Origin: an uncultured bacterium
GTDB lineage: Bacteria > Cyanobacteriota > Vampirovibrionia > Gastranaerophilales > Gastranaerophilaceae
Reading direction: 5' to 3'
Assembly (NCBI GenBank): GCA_947428835.1
Contig: CANENE010000009.1
Span: 1 to 64,000 of the forward strand
Length of the DNA: 64,000 nucleotides
Shown: piece after piece, positions 1 through 8,381 of the stretch
Position numbering within the stretch: position 1 is the stretch's first letter
Layout: each line of letters opens with the position of its first letter
The notes under the pieces: generated by a model
What the model saw: the letters and a program-made list of their open reading frames with translations, nothing else
The model's database searches: none
What the model was told of the DNA's origin: nothing
Translations under genes and position numbers: made by a program

Positions 1-359
1 TCCGTCTCTTCAACATAACAATTGACAGACATGATATTCTACTTTCAATGTGCAGAAGTTTGTTTTATTTTATGCAAGATTTCAAAACAATCTAATTTTA
101 CTTCCTTGCAACCTAGCAACTAAAAGCTGCTTTTCTTACGTTAACACTTCAATCTTTTTTGTCAAATATTTTATTTGAAAATTTATTCTAATCTCAAATG
201 GTGAATTTGAATTCAATGGTTTTTAATGAGAACGTGCTACCAAGTGAAAAATTAATTACCCACTCGGGTAATATATATAATAACTCATAAAAAAATAAAT
301 GCAAGCATTTTTTTAAAAAAATAACAAATTTATTTTATTTTAAGCATTATATTAATATC
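1..359. other. Intergenic region at the window edge with one hairpin
   Basis: No convincing gene lies in these 359 bases. An ATG on the minus strand at 32 opens a frame that runs off the left edge after ten codons, so the start of a leftward gene is possible but cannot be judged. A perfect hairpin lies at 255-272 (ATTACCC, loop ACTC, GGGTAAT). Read on the minus strand it is followed by TTAATTTTT, which would suit a leftward terminator. The last 60 bases are almost pure A/T and precede the metallophosphatase without a clear ribosome binding site. Confidence 0.5.
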
Positions 360-2000
360 ATGCAAATTTCATTCAATCAAAATTTAGTTTCTTTTAAAGG
401 TGCAACTATAAATATAAACGCGATTTCAGACACTCACGGTCATATTGAACTTGCAGATAATGCTTATCAAAGTTTAATGTACCACGATGCTTTTGAAAAA
501 GAAGAAAAAGGTAAAACAAATTATTTGATTGTTGCAGGCGACTGGTTTATGTCAGGCGACAAAAAGGGATATTTATCAAATCCAAACGAAACCAACGCAA
601 GCTTTCAAAACAAAATATTAAATTTTCTTATAAGAAAAATCAAAGGCGATTTTCCAAACACAAAAACACTAATAATACCAGGAAACCACGATTTTGATAG
701 CGACAAAAAAACTTTTATTGATACTGTTAATGCTTCAGACGCGCAGTATATAATAAGCAATCTTGACTACAACAATCCAAATGGAATTGAAAAACTCGCC
801 GACGAAGGAAAGATTATCGAATCACAAATTGACTTTGTTGAAGATGACAAAGACGCCTCCAAGTACCATGCTATACTAAATCTTGGCATCATTCCTATCA
901 ATCTTAAATACTATCAAAAACATTTTGATGATATAAATTTAATAGACAATGTAAAAATTCCACAAAAATTTGTCGAATCCGAAAATTATGAAAAAACAAA
1001 ACAATCCGTAATGGAAAAAATCACTGTTTTTAAAGAAAAATACCCAACAGGAACCGTGATTTTGACTTGCCATACAGGATGCGGCTTTGCAGATAGCTGC
1101 GCTATGGAAGGTAATATTGATTTAATTTTTAATGCGCACGAACACAAAGATAATATCCGTTTTGTAAATAATATTCCAATTGTTGAGCTTGGACAAAACT
1201 TCCAAAAAATTGCAAATGTCAAAATTACAAAAGACGATGAAGGCAAAACCGAAAGCACAAGACTTGAATGTTTTAACCCTGCTAGAGAAAAATATCAAGC
1301 AGGCACAATTGATAAATTCTTAAAAAAATTATTAAAAAAAGATTTTAAAAAAAGATTTTCAATAAATTCTACAAATGAAACAATAAAAGAACTTAATTGC
1401 CAAGACATCAGAAGCGGCAATAATTATCTTGCAAATGTAGTTGTAGATGTAATTTTAGATAGTATCAAAGAAGTTGACGATTCTGTTCAAATTTTTGCTT
1501 TAAACGCATCTTCTATAAGAAGCGGATTTTCAATCAACAAAGGAAAAAATGTTTGCAACTACGAACTTTTGAACTGCTTAAGCGGGCTGCAGAAAGATGA
1601 AGCTGAAATATTTGTAAACGAAGTAACAGGCGAAGAACTTTGCAAAATGGTACTTCAAAACTATCTTTTCAGCGCTATGGACACAGAAAAAAATCCGATT
1701 ATTCACTACGCAGGCCTTGCCACAAACAAAACAAAAATACTTGAAAGTTACAAACAAGGCGCAAAAGCAGCCGATTTGCATGAATACATCAGATTATTAG
1801 AAACAGGCGAAGCTATTGATTTAAATAAAAAATATAAAATTGCTAATATTAACAAATACTTTTATAAATCAAAGTATCCTAACGCAACTACTCTTTTTAA
1901 AGAAGCATATCCTATTAATATGAACGCAGTTGATGCATTTGGTGACTATTTTAAACGCCACAAAAGCTACACTTTTTACCCTGAAATCAGAATAAATTAA
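360..2000 (+). CDS. Metallophosphoesterase / 5'-nucleotidase-like protein
   Basis: The protein has the metal-binding motifs of the calcineurin-like phosphoesterase fold in order: DTHGH (24-28), GDW (60-62), GNHD (108-111), a lone His in HTG (238) and HEH (260-262). The C-terminal half (about 310-546) looks like the substrate-binding half of 5'-nucleotidases, so hydrolysis of a nucleotide or related phosphate ester is likely. There is no signal peptide. Instead the N-terminus carries a short VSFKG segment at residues 10-14, resembling tags on two other proteins here (see findings). Usual family members are periplasmic or surface-anchored, so the location of this one is unclear. Its stop codon overlaps the stop of the convergent transporter gene. 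The exact substrate cannot be told. Confidence 0.85.
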   Translation: MQISFNQNLVSFKGATININAISDTHGHIELADNAYQSLMYHDAFEKEEKGKTNYLIVAGDWFMSGDKKGYLSNPNETNASFQNKILNFLIRKIKGDFPNTKTLIIPGNHDFDSDKKTFIDTVNASDAQYIISNLDYNNPNGIEKLADEGKIIESQIDFVEDDKDASKYHAILNLGIIPINLKYYQKHFDDINLIDNVKIPQKFVESENYEKTKQSVMEKITVFKEKYPTGTVILTCHTGCGFADSCAMEGNIDLIFNAHEHKDNIRFVNNIPIVELGQNFQKIANVKITKDDEGKTESTRLECFNPAREKYQAGTIDKFLKKLLKKDFKKRFSINSTNETIKELNCQDIRSGNNYLANVVVDVILDSIKEVDDSVQIFALNASSIRSGFSINKGKNVCNYELLNCLSGLQKDEAEIFVNEVTGEELCKMVLQNYLFSAMDTEKNPIIHYAGLATNKTKILESYKQGAKAADLHEYIRLLETGEAIDLNKKYKIANINKYFYKSKYPNATTLFKEAYPINMNAVDAFGDYFKRHKSYTFYPEIRIN

Positions 2001-3394
2001 TCTTCTTTTTCTTTAACGAATGTAGTTAAGATTGCAGAAACTACAAGCATTACAGCACCTATAATAAATGCATATTCCCAATGATTATTAACAAGTCCGT
2101 TTTTATCGGCAAATGTTGAAATATTAATAAACCAACCAAGCAAAATACACACAAGCACCTGCGGAGCCGAAATAAATATATTAAATATACCCATTGAAGT
2201 TCCTTCCGTTCCTTCTTTAATGTATTTTGAAAGCATTGCAAAGGGCAAAGCCAAAGCAGAAGCCCAGCCAATACCGGCTAACCCCATTGCACAAAATACT
2301 GTAACTTTATTTGGCATAAATGCGATTAAAAGATATGCTACAGCCATTAAAAACAATGCCGCACTATGCACTCTTTTATTTCCCCTCATTTCAGCCATTT
2401 TTGCAATAGGAATAGCGATTACAAAGCAAATTAAATTAAAAAATGCAAGACAAATTGAAGCAAAATTTTGCGCTTCGGTTTGTATAGGTTCAAAAATTAA
2501 AGCTACATTAGACGTGAGCTCTGTTGTATTTGGAACCTGATACAAAATATGGACAACATATTGGGTAAAATAAATAAGCAAGCTCATCAAACCAATCCAG
2601 GTAAAAAATTGAATTGTGCAGATTTTACCAACTTCAGGACTTGCGGACAAAAATTCTTTAACAGACTGAACAAAAGGAACAGATGCTGCTTTTCCTGCTT
2701 TTAATTCCTCTAATTTTTTCTTTTCGATTTCTTCTTTAGGCGGAATTATTTCTTTAAAAGTAATACAAGTCCAAAGCATACCAAGCAGAAAGGCAATACC
2801 TGCCATTGTAAATTGAGCTGCAACAGACATTTGGAAATCAAATGCCCATTTCAAAAACGGAGCGGTTCCTGCTGCCACAACAGAACCCAAGCCGATTGCA
2901 AAACTTAAAAATGAATTTGCAATTCCATGTTGGCTTTTTTCGATATTATCCGGAATTAAAGCTCTATAGGGACCTTGAGCCGCATTAACACAGGCATCAA
3001 TTATCCAAATAAATAGTGCTGCAAAACAAAGTGCTAATTTATCAAAATGAACAGGCAAAATATTTGCAATTTCGCCACTTCTTGGGAGTAATATTAGGCC
3101 GATTGCACCAAACAATGCGCCAAAAAACAAATACGGGATTCTTCTTCCAAATTTTGTATAGGTATTATCCGATAAAGCACCAATAATAGGTTGTACAACG
3201 ATACCTGTGACAGGTCCTGCCAGCCAAATTAAACTGAATAACAATGCGCTAGCACCAAGTGATTCTGTCAAAGGACCGGATAGCACAATTCTCATCTGCC
3301 AAGCAAATTGAAGCCCGAAGAAACCTATACAAAAGTTCAAAAGCTGGGCATAGCTTAGTTTTTTAAGACTACTATCCATATTTGTATTTGCCAT
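1997..3394 (-). CDS. MFS sugar transporter, sucrose/maltose symporter type
   Basis: A 465-residue membrane protein with about 12 hydrophobic segments. The loop after helix 2 reads QPIIGALSD followed by a FGRR motif, the pattern of the glycoside-cation symporter and SLC45/SUT-like branch of the major facilitator superfamily. It probably imports a di- or oligosaccharide with a proton or sodium ion across the inner membrane. The start at 3394 has a good ribosome binding site (GAGGAG). The gene is transcribed alone, toward the metallophosphatase, and the two stop codons share the palindrome TTAA. A divergent SpoIID-like gene lies upstream. The substrate cannot be read from the sequence. Confidence 0.85.
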   Translation of the reverse strand: MANTNMDSSLKKLSYAQLLNFCIGFFGLQFAWQMRIVLSGPLTESLGASALLFSLIWLAGPVTGIVVQPIIGALSDNTYTKFGRRIPYLFFGALFGAIGLILLPRSGEIANILPVHFDKLALCFAALFIWIIDACVNAAQGPYRALIPDNIEKSQHGIANSFLSFAIGLGSVVAAGTAPFLKWAFDFQMSVAAQFTMAGIAFLLGMLWTCITFKEIIPPKEEIEKKKLEELKAGKAASVPFVQSVKEFLSASPEVGKICTIQFFTWIGLMSLLIYFTQYVVHILYQVPNTTELTSNVALIFEPIQTEAQNFASICLAFFNLICFVIAIPIAKMAEMRGNKRVHSAALFLMAVAYLLIAFMPNKVTVFCAMGLAGIGWASALALPFAMLSKYIKEGTEGTSMGIFNIFISAPQVLVCILLGWFINISTFADKNGLVNNHWEYAFIIGAVMLVVSAILTTFVKEKED

Positions 3395-3470
3395 CTATTT
3401 TACTCCTCAAAAAATTAAATCTAAGTATAATAATTTTACATTAATATTTTTTAATTGTAAAATCTAAATT

Positions 3471-5165
3471 ATGAAAAAATTACTTCTCTTTATATTTTTA
3501 TTATCGGCTTTTGCATCTCCAACATATGCTGCAAAAGAAAAAACAACAGTAAAAGTCGGCATTACGACACAAAATTTCTCACAATACGAGCACAACAGCG
3601 CAAGGTTTGTTTCAGAAAATATTATAAAAATCACCGATATGGGCTCAGCCTTTGAAATAGAACCTGTTGAAGCAAATAAAATTCTTTCTGTAAGTATCAA
3701 AGATGATTTCTTTAATATATATATAGATGATGAGCTTGCTTTTGAAAAACTAACAGGACCCATTGTTTTAAGCTCAAATGCACCAATTGGAATTGTTGAT
3801 TTAAATAGAAAAGGGACTCCTGCAAAATATCTTGGCATGATTGAAATTAAAAAATCAACCAAACGCCCTGAAAAATTTTATATAATTAATGCCATTGACC
3901 TGCAAAATTACCTAAGAGGAGTTACTCCAAACGAAATGCCTGTATCTTTTGGCCTGGAAGCCCTTAAAGCCCAAACAATTGCAGCAAGAAACTATGTCAC
4001 AAATGCAAATATAAACCCTGATTTTGATGTGGTGGATTCAACTTCTTCTCAGGTATATTATGGTTATAATTCTTATAGGGATATATCAGACAGAGCCGTA
4101 AACGAAACAAAAGGAATATATGCTCTATATAACAATAAACCTATTTTGGCTTTATATTTTTCAACTTCGCCCGGTATTACAGATAGCTGGGATGACGTAT
4201 TTAATTTTGGCAACGCTTCAAGCGCGCATCCGTATCTAAAACCAAGTTTTGATGACAAGAATCAGGCTCCTTTGAAAAATGACGAAGATATTAAAAATTT
4301 CTATTCAAAAAAAGAAGGAGGCTTTGACACAAATTCGCCAAAATTCAGATGGAATGTTGAATTTAATTTGGATGAACTGGAGCAAACTTTAAAAACCACT
4401 CTTGTTGAACAATCAAAAACAAATCTAATCAGTCCAAAAGTAAATAAAAACGAAGATTTCCACGGACTAAAAGAAATCAAAGCAATAAAAAGAACGGTTT
4501 CAGGAAAAATCACAGAGCTTGAAATAATAGCCGATTCCGGCACATATAAAGTAAAAAAAGAGCTCACCATAAGAAGACTACTAAAAAAAGGTTCTTCAAT
4601 TTTGCCAAGTGCAAATTTCTATATAGAAGAAATTGCAGACGCAGGCGAACAACAGGAAAAACAACCGCAAAACAATGAAAACAACAATATCTTTAATATT
4701 TTAGATACCATGTTTGTCCCTAAAGATAATTTGATTGGATTTAAGTTTATCGGAGGCGGATTTGGTCATGGCGTAGGAATGAGCCAATTTGGAGCATATA
4801 ATTTATCTAAACAAGGCAAAAAATACCCTGAAATCCTAAAGCATTATTATAATGGTATCGAACTTGCCACCCTTCCAAATACCGTTTATTATAACGAATA
4901 TGGAATTTCATATAAAAATGAATTTTACTATGACCCAACTATCAACAAACAGGCATATCTATATATAAACAATAATAAAAGAGTAAGCGAATTTCCTTTT
5001 AAAATTAATGAATATGAATTTGATGATACAAAGACGATATCTGAAAATTCAAACACCAAAATGGATATCACAAAATACCTTAAAAAAGGATTAAATACTG
5101 TCGTTTTCAAACCTTTAAACATTGAAAACAAAGGAAAAACAATAGAATTTAGAGTAGAATTTTAG
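3471..5165 (+). CDS. SpoIID/LytB-domain cell wall protein
   Basis: The N-terminus is a classic signal peptide (about 1-20, cleavage after AYA). The SpoIID signature follows: LQNYLRGVTPNEMP near 144-157, with the catalytic-type Glu, then EALKAQTIAARNY, then GFGHGVGMSQFGA near 430-440. SpoIID enzymes cut peptidoglycan strands stripped of their stem peptides, and LytB relatives enhance amidases. The protein is exported and probably remodels the wall. At 564 residues it is longer than SpoIID, with an extra C-terminal beta-rich domain of about 100 residues. The gene directly precedes murJ by 35 bases, which fits an envelope role. Non-spore-forming Cyanobacteria also carry this family, so it is no evidence for sporulation. 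Confidence 0.88.
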   Translation: MKKLLLFIFLLSAFASPTYAAKEKTTVKVGITTQNFSQYEHNSARFVSENIIKITDMGSAFEIEPVEANKILSVSIKDDFFNIYIDDELAFEKLTGPIVLSSNAPIGIVDLNRKGTPAKYLGMIEIKKSTKRPEKFYIINAIDLQNYLRGVTPNEMPVSFGLEALKAQTIAARNYVTNANINPDFDVVDSTSSQVYYGYNSYRDISDRAVNETKGIYALYNNKPILALYFSTSPGITDSWDDVFNFGNASSAHPYLKPSFDDKNQAPLKNDEDIKNFYSKKEGGFDTNSPKFRWNVEFNLDELEQTLKTTLVEQSKTNLISPKVNKNEDFHGLKEIKAIKRTVSGKITELEIIADSGTYKVKKELTIRRLLKKGSSILPSANFYIEEIADAGEQQEKQPQNNENNNIFNILDTMFVPKDNLIGFKFIGGGFGHGVGMSQFGAYNLSKQGKKYPEILKHYYNGIELATLPNTVYYNEYGISYKNEFYYDPTINKQAYLYINNNKRVSEFPFKINEYEFDDTKTISENSNTKMDITKYLKKGLNTVVFKPLNIENKGKTIEFRVEF

Positions 5166-5200
5166 CTTTAAAACTTAACTTAAAATTAAAATAAGGAATT

Positions 5201-6817
5201 ATGGAAGAAGAAAATACAATAAATACAAATAAAGAACAAGGATTATTAAAAAGCGCAGGGCTTATTATAATTGTGATTTTGCTTTCTAAAATCGCAGGTT
5301 TTTTAAGAGACATCGTTGTTGCAAACTATTATGGTGCAACTCTTGTATCGGATGCTTATTTCTATGCTTATCAGATTCCGGCTCTTGCTGTCGTAATTTT
5401 AGGCGGCATGGGAGGCCCTTTTCATAGCGCAACTGTTAGTGTTTTTTCAAAATTAATAACAGACTTTAAAGCAAAACCTCCTATTGAAATCAAAAGGCTT
5501 TTTAACACATATGAAACCTTTTCAATATTGATTTTTGGGGCACTTGCTCTTATTTGCTTCTTTTTTCCGCAGCAAGTAATGAATGTCATCATTTCACAAG
5601 CAACTCCCGAATTATCACACCTTGCAGCATATCTTTTAAAATTAATGTCTCCCGTTATCTTGATTGGTGCATTATTAGGTTTATATTATGGAATATTGGT
5701 TACATACGGCAAATTTTTGCTTCCAAATATAGCGCCCTCTATGGTTTCTTTTGGAATTGTTATGGCTCTTTTAATTTTCAAAGGCGACACCACAGGAAAG
5801 GTTTTAGCACTTGGTGCAACGTTTGGTGCAATACTGCAGCTATTGATGCAAACACCTGTTATTTATAAATTAGGCTACAGATTTAAACCCTGCTTTGATT
5901 TTTTCCATAACAAAAATTTCAACGATATTCTTGAACTTTTGATGCCTGCATTTTTTTCTTCAACAATCGGGCAAATCGGAATATATGTTGATATATTCTT
6001 CGCTTCAGGGCTAGCCGAAGGACAATGGACGGCTTATGGATACGCAAATAGAATTTTTCAATTCCCTGTAGGTCTTATGCTTTCAGCTCTTCTTGTTCCT
6101 CTGTTTCCACTGTTTTCTAAACTTGTTGCTAAAAAAGAATTTGATGAAGTCAGATACTATTTCAATAAAGGCGTAGGTTCTCTTCTTTTAGTCGGGACAT
6201 TTATGATGATATTCATATTTATTTCAAGAACAGATTTGATTTCAATAGCATTAGAAAGAGGAGCTTTTAACCATCAGGCAACTGTTATGGTGGCTGATGT
6301 CTTGTTCTTTATTTCGCTTTCAATTATTCCATATATGTTTAGAGATTCAATTACAAGACTTTACTATTCTTTTAATGATTCTAAAACTCCGTTTTTTATT
6401 GCAATAGGCTCAATTGCTCTAAAATTAATCTTTAATTCAATTCTTGTAAAACCAATGGGAATAAACGGCATTGCCCTTTCTACAACAATAATCACTTTGA
6501 TAAACGGCACCCTTCTTGCAATTTTAATCAGAAAGAAAATTTCAATTGGCTATAAACATTTTTTAGGAGAACTTGCTAAAATTCTGCTTTGTGCCTTAAT
6601 CGCATTTATTGCAGGTTTTGCAATAAATATGCTGCTTGATAAATTTATTGAAATGACATTTATCTTAAAAATTGCAAAAGTAAGCATTATTTTTGTTTCA
6701 ATGCTTGCTGTTTATATTTGCCTGGCACATATATTTAAAGTTGAATATTTAGAAGATTTAAAAGATAAAATTGAAGACAAAATCAAAAGCAAAATAGGAA
6801 AAAATAATGCAAGATAA
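5201..6817 (+). CDS. murJ: Lipid II flippase MurJ (MviN family)
   Basis: A 538-residue membrane protein with about 14 hydrophobic helices. It begins with the family pattern LLSKIAGFLRDIVVANYYGA and has a central region with YGYANRIFQFPVGL, typical of MurJ/MviN. MurJ flips the lipid-linked peptidoglycan precursor across the inner membrane. The start is supported by AAGGA just upstream. The 3' end overlaps the start of the next gene by 11 bases, so murJ, tsaC and the small secreted protein form one transcript. An oligosaccharide flippase of the same MOP superfamily is the alternative, but the length and N-terminal motif favour MurJ. Confidence 0.93.
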   Translation: MEEENTINTNKEQGLLKSAGLIIIVILLSKIAGFLRDIVVANYYGATLVSDAYFYAYQIPALAVVILGGMGGPFHSATVSVFSKLITDFKAKPPIEIKRLFNTYETFSILIFGALALICFFFPQQVMNVIISQATPELSHLAAYLLKLMSPVILIGALLGLYYGILVTYGKFLLPNIAPSMVSFGIVMALLIFKGDTTGKVLALGATFGAILQLLMQTPVIYKLGYRFKPCFDFFHNKNFNDILELLMPAFFSSTIGQIGIYVDIFFASGLAEGQWTAYGYANRIFQFPVGLMLSALLVPLFPLFSKLVAKKEFDEVRYYFNKGVGSLLLVGTFMMIFIFISRTDLISIALERGAFNHQATVMVADVLFFISLSIIPYMFRDSITRLYYSFNDSKTPFFIAIGSIALKLIFNSILVKPMGINGIALSTTIITLINGTLLAILIRKKISIGYKHFLGELAKILLCALIAFIAGFAINMLLDKFIEMTFILKIAKVSIIFVSMLAVYICLAHIFKVEYLEDLKDKIEDKIKSKIGKNNAR

Positions 6818-7346
6818 GGTCTATGCTTTTAAAACAGATACTGTGTGGGGATTTGGTGCACACCCTGATGACGATATTTCTATAAATAAAATCTATGAAA
6901 TTAAAAAGAGGGACAAAAAAAAGCCTTTAATTTTAATGAGCGATGATTTTGAATATTTAAAAAAATATATCAAAAATATTCCAAATTACGCTTATGATTT
7001 AATAGAAAAATATCTGCCGGGCGGTCTTACCTTAATTTTTGAAAAATCTGATTTATGTTCAAATTTAATCACTCCATATAATACAGTTGGAATAAGGATT
7101 CCAAATAGCATAGATTTTTTAGAACTTGCAAAAAAAACAGAAGGAAGGGTTCTTGCAACAACCTCCTGTAATATTTCAGACGAGCCGCCCGTTCAGACAT
7201 ATCTTGAAGCAAAAGAAAAATTCGCTAAAGTTGCAGAAATTGTAAAGCCTTATGAAGATACTGTTACAAATAGCTTGCCATCTACTGTCATTATATGCGA
7301 AAATAAAACTTATAGGGTTTTAAGAAAAGGAGCGATAGAACTATGA
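6807..7346 (+). CDS. tsaC: Threonylcarbamoyl-AMP synthase (Sua5/YciO/YrdC family)
   Basis: The protein shows the family motifs in order: KTDTVWGFGA near the N-terminus, KKRDKKKPLILM, YLPGGLTLIF, and TVGIRIPN followed by ATTSCNISDEPP. This enzyme makes threonylcarbamoyl-AMP from threonine, bicarbonate and ATP, the first step of the t6A37 modification of ANN-decoding tRNAs. At 179 residues it is the short TsaC form without the C-terminal Sua5 domain. The gene overlaps murJ at its start, and its stop codon overlaps the next start as ATGA. A paralogue of unknown function (YciO) is possible, but no other copy is in view. Confidence 0.88.
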   Translation: MQDKVYAFKTDTVWGFGAHPDDDISINKIYEIKKRDKKKPLILMSDDFEYLKKYIKNIPNYAYDLIEKYLPGGLTLIFEKSDLCSNLITPYNTVGIRIPNSIDFLELAKKTEGRVLATTSCNISDEPPVQTYLEAKEKFAKVAEIVKPYEDTVTNSLPSTVIICENKTYRVLRKGAIEL

Positions 7347-7654
7347 AAAAAATGTCAATGTTTTTGTTAATGATTTTTGTTATTTTTAGCGCATATGGCG
7401 CAAAGGCAGTCGAACAAACTCCGCTTAATATAGATAATTCTGCAGTTTTTCTTGATGTTGAACAAGACAACACTTCTTTAATTGATGTTGATAGTATGAA
7501 CAAATCCCAAAGAGTAAAACAAGCGCAAGAAGATCTGCAAGAAAGAAGGAAAAAGAAACCTGCAAAAATAAACTTAGACCAAAGACAAATAAATCATCAA
7601 AGAGCTCTTAATATGATGCAAAGGCAAAATAATGCAATTTTACCTGCATTCTAA
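7343..7654 (+). CDS. Small secreted protein of unknown function
   Basis: A 103-residue protein with a signal peptide (residues 1 to about 22, ending AKA) and a charged mature part. Residues 55-90 are rich in Arg, Lys and Gln and probably helical. I recognise no family. The start ATG overlaps the tsaC stop as ATGA, and AGGAG lies about ten bases upstream, so translation is coupled. Being third in an operon with murJ suggests an envelope role, but that is only context. Confidence 0.7.
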   Translation: MKKMSMFLLMIFVIFSAYGAKAVEQTPLNIDNSAVFLDVEQDNTSLIDVDSMNKSQRVKQAQEDLQERRKKKPAKINLDQRQINHQRALNMMQRQNNAILPAF

Positions 7655-7709
7655 TATTTAAAAATAAATAAATTATTGTCTTAAAAAATTGTTGAGTTAC
7701 AATTAAACT

Positions 7710-8345
7710 ATGGTAGAAAATAGTGAAAATTTATTATATTTTTTAGACAATAAGCCATATATCAATATGACAAACGCATGCACTAACGCTTGCGTTTTTT
7801 GCGTTCGTGACCAAAAAGAAGATGTGCAGGGTGCAAATCTTTGGATGAAAAAAGACAACAACAAGTTATCGGATTTTATAGAACAAATAGAAAAAAACAA
7901 AGAAAAAATCTCGCAATCTAATGAAATTGTCTTCTGCGGATATGGTGAACCTTTAATTAAAATTAATGAAGTTGTTGAAATTTCAAAATACTTAAAAGAA
8001 AATTTTTCGTCACTAAAAATAAGAATCAATACAAACGGTCACGCAAATGCTATTCATAAAAGAAATGTTGCAGGTGAGCTTGCTCCATATATTGATATAA
8101 TTTCAGTAAGTTTAAACGGACAAAATTCAGACATATACAACAACGTTTCAAATCCAAAAATTGATAACGCCTTTGAAGAAGTGAAAAGATTTATTAGAGC
8201 CTGTGTCGAAGAAAAAATTGAAACATATGCAACTGTTGTTAAAAATGTTCCAAATTACCCAATAGACGTTGAACGATGCGAAACAATTGCAAAATCGCTT
8301 GGTGCTAAATTTAGAGCAAGAGACTTTATTGTAAACGGATATTAA
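7710..8345 (+). CDS. Radical SAM protein, TatD-associated type
   Basis: The iron-sulphur cluster motif CTNACVFC lies near residues 25-32, giving the CX3CX2C spacing of radical SAM enzymes. It is followed by GYGEPL, the SAM-binding glycine-rich strand, and by RINTNGH. The compact size (211 residues) and the ending RDFIVNGY fit the family usually found beside tatD, although no tatD is in this window. The reaction of this family is not established to my knowledge. The gene stands alone between two transcription units, with no strong ribosome binding site. Confidence 0.75.
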   Translation: MVENSENLLYFLDNKPYINMTNACTNACVFCVRDQKEDVQGANLWMKKDNNKLSDFIEQIEKNKEKISQSNEIVFCGYGEPLIKINEVVEISKYLKENFSSLKIRINTNGHANAIHKRNVAGELAPYIDIISVSLNGQNSDIYNNVSNPKIDNAFEEVKRFIRACVEEKIETYATVVKNVPNYPIDVERCETIAKSLGAKFRARDFIVNGY

Positions 8346-8381
8346 AATATTTTAAAATAATAAAACGAAAGGACGATATAG

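Noticed and set aside
1..32. Possible start of a leftward gene (ATG at 32)
   Set aside because: Only ten codons are visible and the ribosome binding site is weak, so it is not listed as a gene.
3471..5165. SpoIID as evidence of sporulation
   Set aside because: No other sporulation gene is seen, and the domain is widespread in non-sporulating bacteria.
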